A stretch of DNA of 64,000 bases, taken from assembly GCA_012862575.1 (NCBI GenBank), contig BLSF01000002.1, positions 992,001-1,056,000 on the forward strand, read 5' to 3'. The stretch is from Parietichytrium sp. I65-24A (Eukaryota; Sar; Bigyra; Thraustochytrida; Thraustochytriidae). Below the pieces are notes generated by a model. It was not told the origin of the DNA and did no database searches. It was given only the letters and a program-made list of their open reading frames with translations. Each line of letters starts with the position of its first letter. Position 1 is the first letter of the stretch. The position numbers were made by a program, and so were the translations under genes. Shown here piece after piece: positions 20,939 through 30,519 of this stretch.

Positions 20939-22090
20939 ATGGTAAGTCAGGATGAGGATCCGTCAGTTTTTGTGTGCACGTGACGCGTTTGATCGACTCG
21001 CTGACTGGTGTGTTGGTGCGGAAAAACTTGGCTTGCGTAGGGGAGATACGCGCAGTTTGTCGTGGGCCCAGCTGGGTCGGGCAAGTCTACGTACTGCTTC
21101 ATAATGCAAAACCACATGCTGTCGAACAAAGCAAGGCTGCAACCCAAGGTTATCAACCTCGACCCTGGACAGGAGCGAACGGAGGAGATGGAAGAAAAGT
21201 TCCCTTTCGACCTGGATGTGCGAGACCTTATCAGCGTGGAGGATGTTACGGAAGAGCTAGAGTTCGGGCCGAACGGGGCGCTGGTCTTTTGCATGGAACA
21301 TTTGGTGGAGAATCTCGAGTGGCTCAAAGATGGCCTCGACGAAATCGGCGGTTCGGACGACGAGTACTTTATCTTTGACTGCCCTGGGCAGATTGAGCTC
21401 TACACCCATATCCCTGTTCTTCGAACGGTCATCAAGAGCTTGCAAGATTGGAATATCAATGTCTGCGTTGCGCATGTGATCGACGCCCTTTTCATCGACG
21501 ATACATCAAAGTTCATTTCTGGAGCTTTGCTCTCCCTCACTTCAATGATGCAGCTCGAGTGTGCCGCAGTAAACGTGATCACAAAATGCGACATCAAGAA
21601 GAAGACGCGGCTAGGTAGTCGCAAGAGAAAGTCGCGACTCACTCAGAGGCCACTACAGGCGTACTCTGAGTTCCTTCAGGAACGAAATGTCAGTAGCATT
21701 CTCGACACTCTGCAGAAGGAGGAAGAAGAGGTAGAAGGTGCCGCAAGCGCTCAAGAGGCTCAAGACCTCGACGTTGACGAGGATGATGACCACGAGGACG
21801 CCTTCTTGAATGTTGATGATCCCGAGTTTTTTAACCCTGATGGCCTTTCCATTCGCGCGTCCATCCAGGAATTCAGTGGTAGCTCAAAGTTCAAGCGCCT
21901 GAGCGAATCGCTTTGCAGTGTTCTCGAGAACTACAACCTTGTACATTTTTTGCCGCTTGATATCACTGACGAAGATAGTGTAGACGTAATTCTTGGACAC
22001 ATTGACAATGCCACACAATATGGCGAGGACTTGGAGCCTCGGGGCCCAAACGACAACATGGACGACGAATTTGGCGACGACGACGCATAA
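20939..22090 (+). CDS. GPN3: GPN-loop GTPase 3, first exon is the start codon only
   Basis: GTPase of the GPN family, which helps assemble RNA polymerase II and bring it into the nucleus. The open frame from 21062 begins at GTG and lacks the family's first residues. An ATG at 20939-20941 is followed at once by GTAAGT; the acceptor TTGCGTAG ends at 21040, so the spliced N-terminus is MGRYAQFVVGPAGSGKST, closely matching human GPN3 (MPRYAQLVMGPAGSGKST, recalled). Intron is 20942-21040 (99 bases); protein is 350 residues. Motifs: P-loop GPAGSGKST, the GPN signature FGPNGALVFCMEHL, DCPGQIELYTH, and TKCD as base-recognition motif. After it comes a basic insert (KKKTRLGSRKRKSR), and residues about 230-260 are a very acidic insert not usual in GPN3. 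The tail is acidic. Confidence 0.93.
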
Positions 22091-22423
22091 GTATTCAAAC
22101 ACACACCCCAAGAAGCTTCCTTTTTGCAAAATTATAGTCAGGTAAACTGAAGGGTGAGGTGAAGATGTCATGCGCTTTCCGAGCCTAAACTTGAGCGTAG
22201 CGACTCCATTTGAGCTGCGACAGTTCTCCGTTGCGCAACGGGCACTCTCAATCATATAACGTGAAAGTTCCCGACGCAAAGAGAGCCCAGATTTCAGATG
22301 AGGTCTTCGGTACCGGTATGACATTTTTCATAGTTTCTCAATTTCTCTTGAAAAAAAAAATACTAAAACAACAGGGACAAAGTATGAGCACAAGGTTGAG
22401 GTTGAGTATGACATTTGAAAATT
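22091..22423. other. Convergent 3' spacer
   Basis: Between the ends of GPN3 (+) and the second MDHAR gene (-); A-rich tract near 22350. Nothing else seen. Confidence 0.5.
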
Positions 22424-23842
22424 TTATTGCAACAATTCAGGGAAAATCTCGGGCGAGTAATTCTCGTGGTCCGCGGCAAGCTGTCTCGCTGCCTGGTACG
22501 CAGTAGTGCTGCCATTGCATAAGAGCACACCATTTATTACATTGGTGTCCTCGTCTACCCAAAGAACTCCAAAGGGAGAGATGATTTTGTCGCTGGGTGT
22601 GTCCATCGCAGCCTCAATGTCGCCAAAAATTTGCGTCGATCCGGATGCCTTCCCAAAGAATTCAAACCTCAAAGGGCTGTCTGTGTACTCGAACAGTCTG
22701 GAGTAAAAGAATGGCAAATAGTCGAATTGTCCGAGGGAGGAGCCTTGAACGAGATACTTTGCTGCTCTTGCAGCAGACTTTCTGCAAAAGTCGACGTGCT
22801 CATATCTGCTCTGGCCGTTCAAAGCGACAATGTCACCAATAGCAAGAATATCAGGATTAGACGTCTGCATATCGCCATTTACGATGACGCCGCCAACTGG
22901 CTTTGGTGCCACCTTCACACCGTGATTTTCAACAAGGGAGACACTTGTGTACGATCCGATCCCAAAAACTACCACGTCCGCATCAAGACGGGTTCCGTTT
23001 TTGAGCAACACCGATCCAACTTTTGATTGGTCTGCCACACTCGGCCCAAGTGACACTACCCTAGAATTGTGCATGATCTCCACGCCACGTTTCACTAATT
23101 GGTTTTCAAATACTTGCGCGACTTGCGGCGGAAAAAGTCGAGACAAGAGGTGGTCATTTGTGTTCACGAGCGTCACATGCAGGTCCCACCCCGCAAGGGC
23201 AGCAGCAACTTCCATTCCAATGTAACCCCCACCAACTACAATCACGTTTCCACCAAGCTTCTCCTCCAGGATCTGTACGAGATCAAGCGCCTCCTTCACT
23301 GCCCTAACGGCGAAGACATTTCCAAGCCAAAAGTTTTTGAGCTTGGTTGGAATGAGCGGCTTGACGCCAATTGCCAGTACGAGCTTGTCAAAGCCCACCT
23401 TGAGCATGCTTCCATCTGGTGCGTATGCAATGAGGCGTTTTTGCTCCATGTCCAAATATTTTACCGGGGTCGAAAGGAAGAATTGTATGTTCCGGCTCTC
23501 ATACCACTCTTGCAATTGGCGCTCCCCGCCAGAGCCTACGGTGGTGTGGAATCCAGGCAATCGCGCTCGAACCTTGGCCCCAGGCGGATGAAGGAACGCT
23601 TTTGTAAGCGCCGGCCGCTCATACGGCAAAACCGCCTCGGCCGAGAACACTCCCACTTGGCCATCAAACCCCTCCTCGCTCAGCGTCTTGCAAAAGTACC
23701 CGGCACTGTTCCCTCCTCCCACGACCACGACGGCAAAGTGCAAGTCTTCCGGCGACGAAGACTTGCGTTCGGCAGGAGTGAACGGTGCAAGCTCCTCCTT
23801 CCGCGCTGGCTTCTTGCACAGCCAACCGAAGCACTCCGACAT
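22424..23842 (-). CDS. Monodehydroascorbate reductase-like FAD/NAD oxidoreductase, copy without presequence
   Basis: 472 residues from ATG at 23842 (MSECFGWLC); the longer frame begins at TTG. It is a two-dinucleotide-fold flavoprotein of the monodehydroascorbate reductase/AIF group: FAD motif GGGNSAG at residues 42-48, NAD motif GGGYIGME, a GIGS loop, and the second FAD contact LAIGDI. PYERPALTKAFLHPPGAK and the C-terminal FYSRLFEYTDSPLRFEFFG stretch are shared with its neighbour. Likely reaction: NAD(P)H-dependent reduction of monodehydroascorbate to ascorbate. There is no mitochondrial presequence; the N-terminus has cysteines at 4 and 9 that might be lipid-modified (inference), so cytosol or a membrane surface is likely. 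It sits on the same strand 1.3 kb downstream of its paralogue. Confidence 0.85.
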   Translation of the reverse strand: MSECFGWLCKKPARKEELAPFTPAERKSSSPEDLHFAVVVVGGGNSAGYFCKTLSEEGFDGQVGVFSAEAVLPYERPALTKAFLHPPGAKVRARLPGFHTTVGSGGERQLQEWYESRNIQFFLSTPVKYLDMEQKRLIAYAPDGSMLKVGFDKLVLAIGVKPLIPTKLKNFWLGNVFAVRAVKEALDLVQILEEKLGGNVIVVGGGYIGMEVAAALAGWDLHVTLVNTNDHLLSRLFPPQVAQVFENQLVKRGVEIMHNSRVVSLGPSVADQSKVGSVLLKNGTRLDADVVVFGIGSYTSVSLVENHGVKVAPKPVGGVIVNGDMQTSNPDILAIGDIVALNGQSRYEHVDFCRKSAARAAKYLVQGSSLGQFDYLPFFYSRLFEYTDSPLRFEFFGKASGSTQIFGDIEAAMDTPSDKIISPFGVLWVDEDTNVINGVLLCNGSTTAYQAARQLAADHENYSPEIFPELLQ

Positions 23843-24323
23843 CTTCTCCCCGCCAACTTGTTCTCTTCGCCCTTGAAATACTCCACGCAAACACTTGGCG
23901 CTCAATGCGGAACTGCTTCAACTTGCTCAACTTTCTCTTCCTCCTTTATCATTCTCTCTGTCCTTGCGTCTCCCTCGGTGTACTCTAAAGAGCGCTCTTA
24001 AAGAGCTCCTAAAGAGTGGAATGAATGAGTGAATGAATGGCGAGCTTTGAGAGTTGGGACTTGGACTAGCAAGTAAGTTTGTTCACTGTTCATGTTCATG
24101 TTCATTGAATGACGAAATGAAGAAGAGGGACAAGGTATCACGGGGCCTGCCTATCCATGGCGCTCTTGGTGGCCTCTCTTTCGCTGTCCAGTTGTGAGTT
24201 GGCTCCCTTCCATGCCGACGCCAGATGCGATCAAATCTCATCGCATGCATGCCACACCATTAGGCTAGCTACGAGTAGCTACTAGCACACGAGTAGTAGC
24301 CACCCTCGCGACTGGCGCCAGAC

Positions 24324-24334
24324 GTACTGAGTAC
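24324..24334. promoter_or_regulatory. Palindrome GTACTGAGTAC
   Basis: Exact copy of the intergenic palindrome, about 480 bases upstream of the shorter MDHAR gene. It runs into AGTACTAGT. Confidence 0.4.
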
Positions 24335-24896
24335 TAGTTCCAGATTGCAACACTTTGTTGAGTTTTGTTTTCATAACATGAACATGAATATGAATATGAA
24401 TATGAAAAACATGAGCGTCAATTTTGCAAGGAGTCTGAAGAGAAGCAGACTCTGACCGTCGCGCGATGCGATCCAAGTGTCGCGGCGGCATGTCGGGGCT
24501 GGCGTTGCGAAATGTTGCAAGATGTTCCGAATGTTGCGAGTAGGTTGTGTAGGATGTGCTGGTAGAGGTAAGGAAGCTGTAAGGAAGGGTAGAAGCAGAG
24601 CAAATTGCGCGAAAAGTGTGCGCCCATGCCGCAATAATTGTGAGGGCCGCGTTCACGGCGTGTCGTCGAGGTGAGGCGAGGTGAAAATCAGGTGCCTTTG
24701 CCATAGGTCTCAGGTGCGACTGTGCGCCAATGCAGTTTCTGCAGTTACGGTTACGCTAATGTGAATTGAGGACTGCGGTTGGCTTGAGCGAGCTTGCTGA
24801 GTATGTCCGAGTTTTCGCTCCTACTTCGGTCGATGCAGTGATTTGACCCGGCCTCTTCAGACTCTTCAGCCTGTTTTGCGCTATTCGAAACGTAGT

Positions 24897-24907
24897 GTAC
24901 TGAGTAC
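24897..24907. promoter_or_regulatory. Palindrome GTACTGAGTAC
   Basis: Second exact copy in the same spacer, about 260 bases beyond the 3' end of the longer MDHAR gene. Confidence 0.4.
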
Positions 24908-25167
24908 CGGGACACTTACTGTGCACTACATGTTCGACTAGCTAATACATTGAGGTGGATACTTTTCACCCTACAAACACCCCACAAACACTGGACTGAC
25001 TCCGTCCCTGAAAACTTCGGAAATGACATCCAGACCTTCCTGACTGATCATGATTAAAGTAATAAGATTATAATAAGATTCTGAGGTTAGAAATTTTTAC
25101 AAAACTTGGATATCGCCCGATGCCGCCATGAAAGATGCGCGATGGTGGCGATAGATCTCGACGACAT

Positions 25168-26631
25168 TTATTCAGTCTTGGCTCGCTTTGCATCTTGGCC
25201 CTCAGATAGCATCTTGTGCCACTCATCCTTGTCGAAAGCTATGCCATCAGACACTGCAGACTTTGCCTTCCCGTACTGATCGTCTTGGGCATTGCACAGC
25301 ATGATACCGTGCAGTTTTCCTTTCTCGTCGCACCAGGCGGCGCCAAATGGGGCAACTTTTTCAGACGCCCCGGTGCTTTTGGCTGCCTCAAGCTGGCCGA
25401 ACATAGTCACCTTGAGCCCGTCAGCAGAGGAGTCACCGAAAAATTGGAAGATGAGCGGGGTGTCTGTGTACTCAAAGAGACGCGAGTAAAAGTATGGAAC
25501 ATAGGTGAATTTCTCGTTGCCATCTTTGGCAATGCTTTGAGCAGCCTTCTCTGCCGACTTGCGGCAAAAATCAACGTGTTCGTAACGGTTCTTCCCGCCA
25601 AGCGCGGCAATGTCTCCGATAGCGTAGACTGACTTGTCCGAGGTGCAAAAATTATCGTCAACCACTACGCCCCCGACCTTCTTGCCTGCTAGTTCAAGGC
25701 CGCTTGATTCGAACAAGCTGCTGTTGAGCTTGGATCCCATTCCACATACCACCACATCTGCTGTGACTTCCGATCCGGACTTGAGCTTGACTCCGCCAAC
25801 GGCAGAGCCGTCGCTAGAGTTCGCAACAAATGAGTCGGCTAATTCGCCTTTCATGAGCTTGATACCTTTCGCCTGAAAGTAGTTTTCAAACACCTGCGAA
25901 ACATCGCTCGGAAACAGCCTTTGCATGAGCCCATCCTCAGGAAACACTACGGTCGTTTCGAATCCCCAGCCGGAGAGAGCAGCTGCGGTTTCCATGCCGA
26001 TGTATCCCCCCCCAAGAACAACAAGCTTCTTGATGGCATCTTTGTTGGACTCGAGATGCGAGACCAACTCATGAACTTCTTTCTCCTCGCGGATCATGAA
26101 GATATTCTTGAGATTGTCATTGTCCATCTTGAAGTCTTTTGGTTGCACGGCGCGAGCTCCAGTAGCAAGGAGAAGTTTGTCAAATGTAACTGTCTCAGTG
26201 CCGCTTTCACCTTCAATTGTAATGCTCTTCGCGCCGAGGTCGAGCTTTTTTGCCACGGTGGATAACTTGAGAGTAATCTCATTTTCCTTGTACCAGTCTT
26301 CCAATTGCTTGTCCGCTCCAACGCCTACACAAGTGTGAAATCCAGGAAGCCTTGCTCGCGCTTTGGCTCCAGGAGGATGCAGGAACGCCTTGCTAAGCGC
26401 AGGTCTCTCGTACGGAGGCACAGGCTCTGAAGCCACCAACAGCGCTGGGGACTTGAACCCAGCGTCTTTGAGATACTTGCAAGCATACCCCGCACTGTTT
26501 CCACCTCCAACAATCACGAGGCCATAGTGCCCTTCGCCCATCTTTGCTTTCGTGGCGTTCGTACTCAAGTGTCTGACAACGCTGTTCACCCTCCTTGCTG
26601 CTTGCTGCATGCTCTGCTTCTCGGTCACCAT
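25168..26631 (-). CDS. Monodehydroascorbate reductase, probably mitochondrial
   Basis: 487 residues from ATG at 26631. The N-terminus, about 30 residues with many Arg, Ser, Gln and Ala and no acid after residue 4 (QQAARRVNSVVRHLSTNATK), looks like a mitochondrial targeting sequence. The flavoprotein core then begins: GGGNSAG at 42-48 for FAD, GGGYIGME near 205-212 for NAD, YAIGDIAALGG near 337 for FAD. PYERPALSKAFLHPPGAKARARLPGF (in two parts here: PYERPALSKAFLHPP and GAKARARLPGF) is shared with the next gene. Expected role is to regenerate ascorbate from monodehydroascorbate with NAD(P)H. The two tandem copies clearly come from a gene duplication, perhaps for two compartments. An internal ATG at residue 31 would give a cytosolic form. 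AGTAGCTAGTT lies about 80 bases upstream. Confidence 0.9.
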   Translation of the reverse strand: MVTEKQSMQQAARRVNSVVRHLSTNATKAKMGEGHYGLVIVGGGNSAGYACKYLKDAGFKSPALLVASEPVPPYERPALSKAFLHPPGAKARARLPGFHTCVGVGADKQLEDWYKENEITLKLSTVAKKLDLGAKSITIEGESGTETVTFDKLLLATGARAVQPKDFKMDNDNLKNIFMIREEKEVHELVSHLESNKDAIKKLVVLGGGYIGMETAAALSGWGFETTVVFPEDGLMQRLFPSDVSQVFENYFQAKGIKLMKGELADSFVANSSDGSAVGGVKLKSGSEVTADVVVCGMGSKLNSSLFESSGLELAGKKVGGVVVDDNFCTSDKSVYAIGDIAALGGKNRYEHVDFCRKSAEKAAQSIAKDGNEKFTYVPYFYSRLFEYTDTPLIFQFFGDSSADGLKVTMFGQLEAAKSTGASEKVAPFGAAWCDEKGKLHGIMLCNAQDDQYGKAKSAVSDGIAFDKDEWHKMLSEGQDAKRAKTE

Positions 26632-28810
26632 GCGAGAGGTGATAAAGTTCTGCCGCAGACTTTGGCGACAGAAACTCTTCTCTTTCTTGTTCTTGTTCTC
26701 GTCAGGCTTGACCAGTAGCTAGTTGGCCCCCTTCCCTTCGGCACGCCTCGTTCCTACTCGTCGGGCCTGCAATTCCAAGTTCCGGTACTGCCGAGCTCAC
26801 TGTGGCACTGACACTCAAGCACTTGCGCGATCCGATAGGATGTGACGCGCTGGCCACTATGACCGCGAATCTCAGTAATCTCAGTGCATTCTCTCTCTTG
26901 CGCAGCAAAAAGATACAATCGAGAGTGGCTATTGCCACCGCTAACTTGCAGAGAGTTGAGAGCTTCTTTCGCAGTACTTCTACTTTTCCTAGTTGTACAG
27001 AGCAGGATGTTGCAGGATGGCCACGCGAGTCAGACCAATCAAATGGGATCGCCTGAACGTTGCACACCGCGCTGCACCCAGAGTGCACAGATTCACTCCG
27101 GAGTTGGAGAAGTTGGAGATAGTTGGAGAGTTGCTTTCGCGTGCGTTGTGCAGAATGATTCCATTCAATAATGAAAGAGTAAACCTCAGCAAGTCGATGT
27201 CAAAGAGCGAAAAGAGAGTTAGTTGGTAGGAACCACCTTGCTCGACCACGGAAGAAACATAAAACTCATCGCATTTTTAGAATTCACAATTCACTGTCAG
27301 TCAAACAAGGAAAACTGCAGAGCAAGAAAAGGAGAAAAAGAGGAAGTACTAAAAATGACTAAAAAATTGGTGAGCCTGAAGGAAGGGCTCTGTGATCGCG
27401 AACGATTCTTTCGATCGTCCAACGATCAATTCCTTCTTCGGTGGCCGGACAGTTTGTTTTCGCTGGGGTCGCTGTGGTCGCTGAGGAGAATGTCGATTCT
27501 AGTTGGAGAAGGAGGTTGAAGAAGGACTCGTTTTTTCTTTTGCAATCCACAGTTTTGGTTTGTTTTTCTGTTCTCTCATTGCCGTTGTCAAATGTCAGAG
27601 CGATGCAGACAAAACAAGTATGCCGACCATGCTGACCAAAAGGAACGAGACCTCTGAGAAGCGATCGTTCAAAGCAGTTTAGTTGCTTCTTTTCTTCCTT
27701 CCTTCCCTTCGTATTTTCCCGTTGCAGCAATTGCGTTTCTAGCTCGACGCTACTCGGTGTGCGTTGGAACGCCGTCTTTTCAGCTTGCAAAACGGGGCCT
27801 CGAGTGACTGCGAGTGACTGCGATTGGAGGGCGCTCGACGAGCGGCAAGGAAGAGCGCCATTGAAAGTCATGATAAGCCATGAGAGCAACGAAGGCGCTG
27901 CCAATGCAATGCAACGCAATGCAATACCATATCTATCAACGCGAACAGTGGATGGCACCGCACCTAAACGGATTGCGTTTTTCACAGTCAAGTGAGTAGG
28001 ACAAGCGGTACTGAGGCTCGGCAATTTCGTCATCGCCTTCGCCTTCGTCTTGGCAGGAATTGCTGCTGCAGCGTTTCGGTTGCTCGCAACTCGAGCTTTT
28101 CATTCAACTTTTACACTGTTTTAGTTAATAATCGAAACCAAGGGATCCAGAAAAAATGCAGAGATTCTTCGCCGCGCTAAACCGTGACCATGAACATCGT
28201 TCCTTTCTTGCTTCCCTCGATCACGATCCTGGTCCTTGTCGAGTTCGTGATTGTGGTCCGATGTTAACTGCGAACGCTGCAAACGAAACTGCGAATGTGA
28301 ATGTCAATGCGAGAGAGAGAGAGAGAGAGAGAAAGAGGGAGAGAGAGAGATGGAGATGGAGAGACCGCGGTGGCTTAGTGTGCGAGTCTGTTTGGCCACC
28401 ACATATTTGGCAACTCTAGCTAACGAGAGCCGTTGATGTGCCGGTATTCAAGTTCGAAGTTCAACTTCAATGTTCAACGAGTTGAATAGTTGTTCCAATA
28501 AGCCGAGCTAGGCAGTGGCTGAGTGCGAGCGCAACTGAGTCAGAGCAATTTAAGCTTGAGCATTGTTGCCCTGTTGTAAACTGCGTTGTATTCCAGCCAG
28601 GTTCACGTGCGAGAGGTGGCGGAGACAGTGGACCCGGAAAGCACGGCAGTCATCGTGGCTTCGGAGACGCAAGAGCGCGAACAAGTGCCACGCGAAGAGT
28701 CTTGGAGAGCGCGAAGGCCAGCCAAGGCTTGCCTGTCGAAAGGGAGCGTCGCACAGAGGAAGGGTGGGTTGCCAGCGCGCGCCGCGTGAGAGATCGAGGC
28801 GACGGTCAGC
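26632..28810. other. Divergent intergenic region (2.2 kb)
   Basis: Between the MDHAR (-) and MAPK15-like (+) starts. It holds TAGCTAG near 26715, a GA-rich tract (28311-28350) and short repeats such as AATGCAATGCAACGCAATGC near 27905. A 224-codon minus-strand frame (27359-28033) has no recognisable domain. No gene seen. Confidence 0.5.
28311..28350. repeat. GA-rich simple repeat
   Basis: About 40 bases of mostly GA units, some 460 bases upstream of the MAPK15-like start. Confidence 0.8.
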
Positions 28811-30202
28811 ATGTCTGAAGAGCTAGAGGCGCACATCACCAGGCGTTTCGACATCAGTCAACGTCTTGGCAAGGGGGTAAGTTGAAGCGCGGCTTCTCGG
28901 TTGTGCCGAGTTTGCGAGTGGGGGCGGACCTCTCTGACTAGTATAACCCAATTGCTTTATTGTAGGCGTACGGAATCGTCTGGAAGGCGGTTGACAAGCG
29001 GACCAAGAAAACAGTGGCGCTTAAGAAATGCTTTGATGCTTTTCGGAACGCGTAAGTTTGGAGAGAATGCCGTCTCGTGCATTTGGAAAAACTACAATCA
29101 TCGACCGAGTTGCTGACCACGATCCTGGGACGCCGTGGTTCACAGGACCGATTCGCAGCGAACATTTCGGGAGTGTGAGTACCTTAGCCAGCTTGGAGCT
29201 GGCAAAGGGCACGATAACGTCATTCGGCTGCTCTCGGTCATCAGAGCTGAGAATGACAAAGACTTGTACTTGACTTTTGAATACATGGAGACCGATCTAC
29301 ACGCGGTCATTCGAGCCGGCATCCTGGAGGACGTTCACAAGCAGTTCATTATTTACCAGCTTCTCAAGTCTCTCAAATACATGCATACCGGAGATCTCAT
29401 CCACCGCGATATAAAGCCAAGCAATTTGCTTTTAAATGCCGATTGCCAGGTCAAGGTGTGTGACTTTGGACTGTGTCGATCCACTGTAGAAACAGAAGTG
29501 CAAAACCCTGCATACACAGATTACGTTGCTACCAGGTGGTATCGCGCCCCGGAAATTCTGATGGGTTCCACCAAGTACACCAAGTCTGTGGATATCTGGG
29601 CGGTCGGTTGCATCCTCGGAGAGATGATTTTGAGAAAGCCCATGTTCCCTGGAACCTCGACCATGAACCAGCTAGAGCGGATTTTGGAAGTCACAGGAAC
29701 GCCGGTCCCGGAAGATATTGCCGCTGTACAATCTGCTTTTGCCGTAAATATGCTTGAAAACCTCGCCAAACCCGCCCAAAAACCTCTGGAAAGCTTCCTG
29801 CCGAACGCCTCGAAGGAAGCAATTGACCTTGTTACCAAGTGCCTTCAGTTCAATCCCGCAAAGAGACCGACAGTTGTGGAGCTCCTGGAACACCCGTATG
29901 TTGCGCAGTTTCATCGTGTTGAAGAGGAGATTTGTGCACCACAAAAGTTCCGTCTTGAGGTTGACGACAATGTTAAATACACTGTCGAAGACTACAGAGA
30001 GAGAATTTACACGCAGATTAAGAAAGCGAAACAGGAGGTTAGCCAGGCAAAGAGGGCATCTCGCGCAGAAGCAACTGGAGCCAAAACGAACATCCCTGAC
30101 CAAGTTGCCCCCACCCCTGCTGCAGGTAGCAATACTCAGCCAGCGACTTCCACCGAAAGCACGGACACTCAAGCTCGTGTTGAGCCTGTTGCCCAATCTT
30201 AA
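28811..30202 (+). CDS. MAPK15: MAPK15/ERK7-type MAP kinase with TDY activation loop (two introns)
   Basis: Ser/Thr kinase of the ERK7/ERK8 class, linked to cilia and basal bodies in other organisms. Three exons: 28811-28876, 28966-29051, 29146-30202; introns of 89 and 94 bases, both GTAAGT...AG. Splicing rebuilds RLGKG-AYGIVWKAVD and FDAFRNA-TDSQRTFRE, the latter very like human MAPK15. The protein is 402 residues. Kinase motifs: glycine loop GKGAYGIVWKA, VALKK lysine, HRDIKPSN catalytic loop, DFGLC, and the activation loop AYTDYVATRWYRAPE. The phosphorylated pair is Thr175 and Tyr177 separated by Asp, where animal ERK7/8 has TEY. The C-terminal tail is only about 70 residues and Lys/Thr/Ala-rich, shorter than in vertebrates. 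It lies next to the ciliary CCDC146 gene in convergent orientation. Confidence 0.92.
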
Positions 30203-30519
30203 CAAATTATTGAACTTTGGAAGAAACGCAAATTTTCATTCTGTTTGGCTCACTGTTATTTTGCGGAGAAAACAGCCTGCTTCATCAGAACAGGTTGCCT
30301 CCAAACGAAGGCACAAAGCAGAGATTTACTTTTTTGGGCAAAACGGAGCAGAGCAGAGCGGCATTACTAGCACAGGGACCAACGTTTTCCAATATGCATA
30401 AAAAAGAAGTAAGTTGACTTTAAAGAAAATTGAAACTGCTCCCTTATATTTTTATGAATAGAAAGAGAAAAAAATAAGACATTTGCAAACTCTGGCTTCC
30501 CAACGCCAAATGTACGCAA
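30203..30519. other. Convergent 3' spacer
   Basis: Between MAPK15-like (+) and CCDC146 (-) ends, A+T-rich. Nothing else seen. Confidence 0.5.

Larger units (their letters stand above)
23843..25167. other. Intergenic region between the two MDHAR genes
   Basis: Contains two exact copies of GTACTGAGTAC (24324-24334 and 24897-24907), TAGCTA-rich sequence near 24264-24290, and repeats of ATGAATATGAAT near 24385. Frames of up to 140 codons on the minus strand have no recognisable domain; no gene seen. Confidence 0.5.

Noticed and set aside
27359-28033. 224-codon minus-strand frame
   Set aside because: No recognisable domain, low-complexity runs, and no promoter or splice context.
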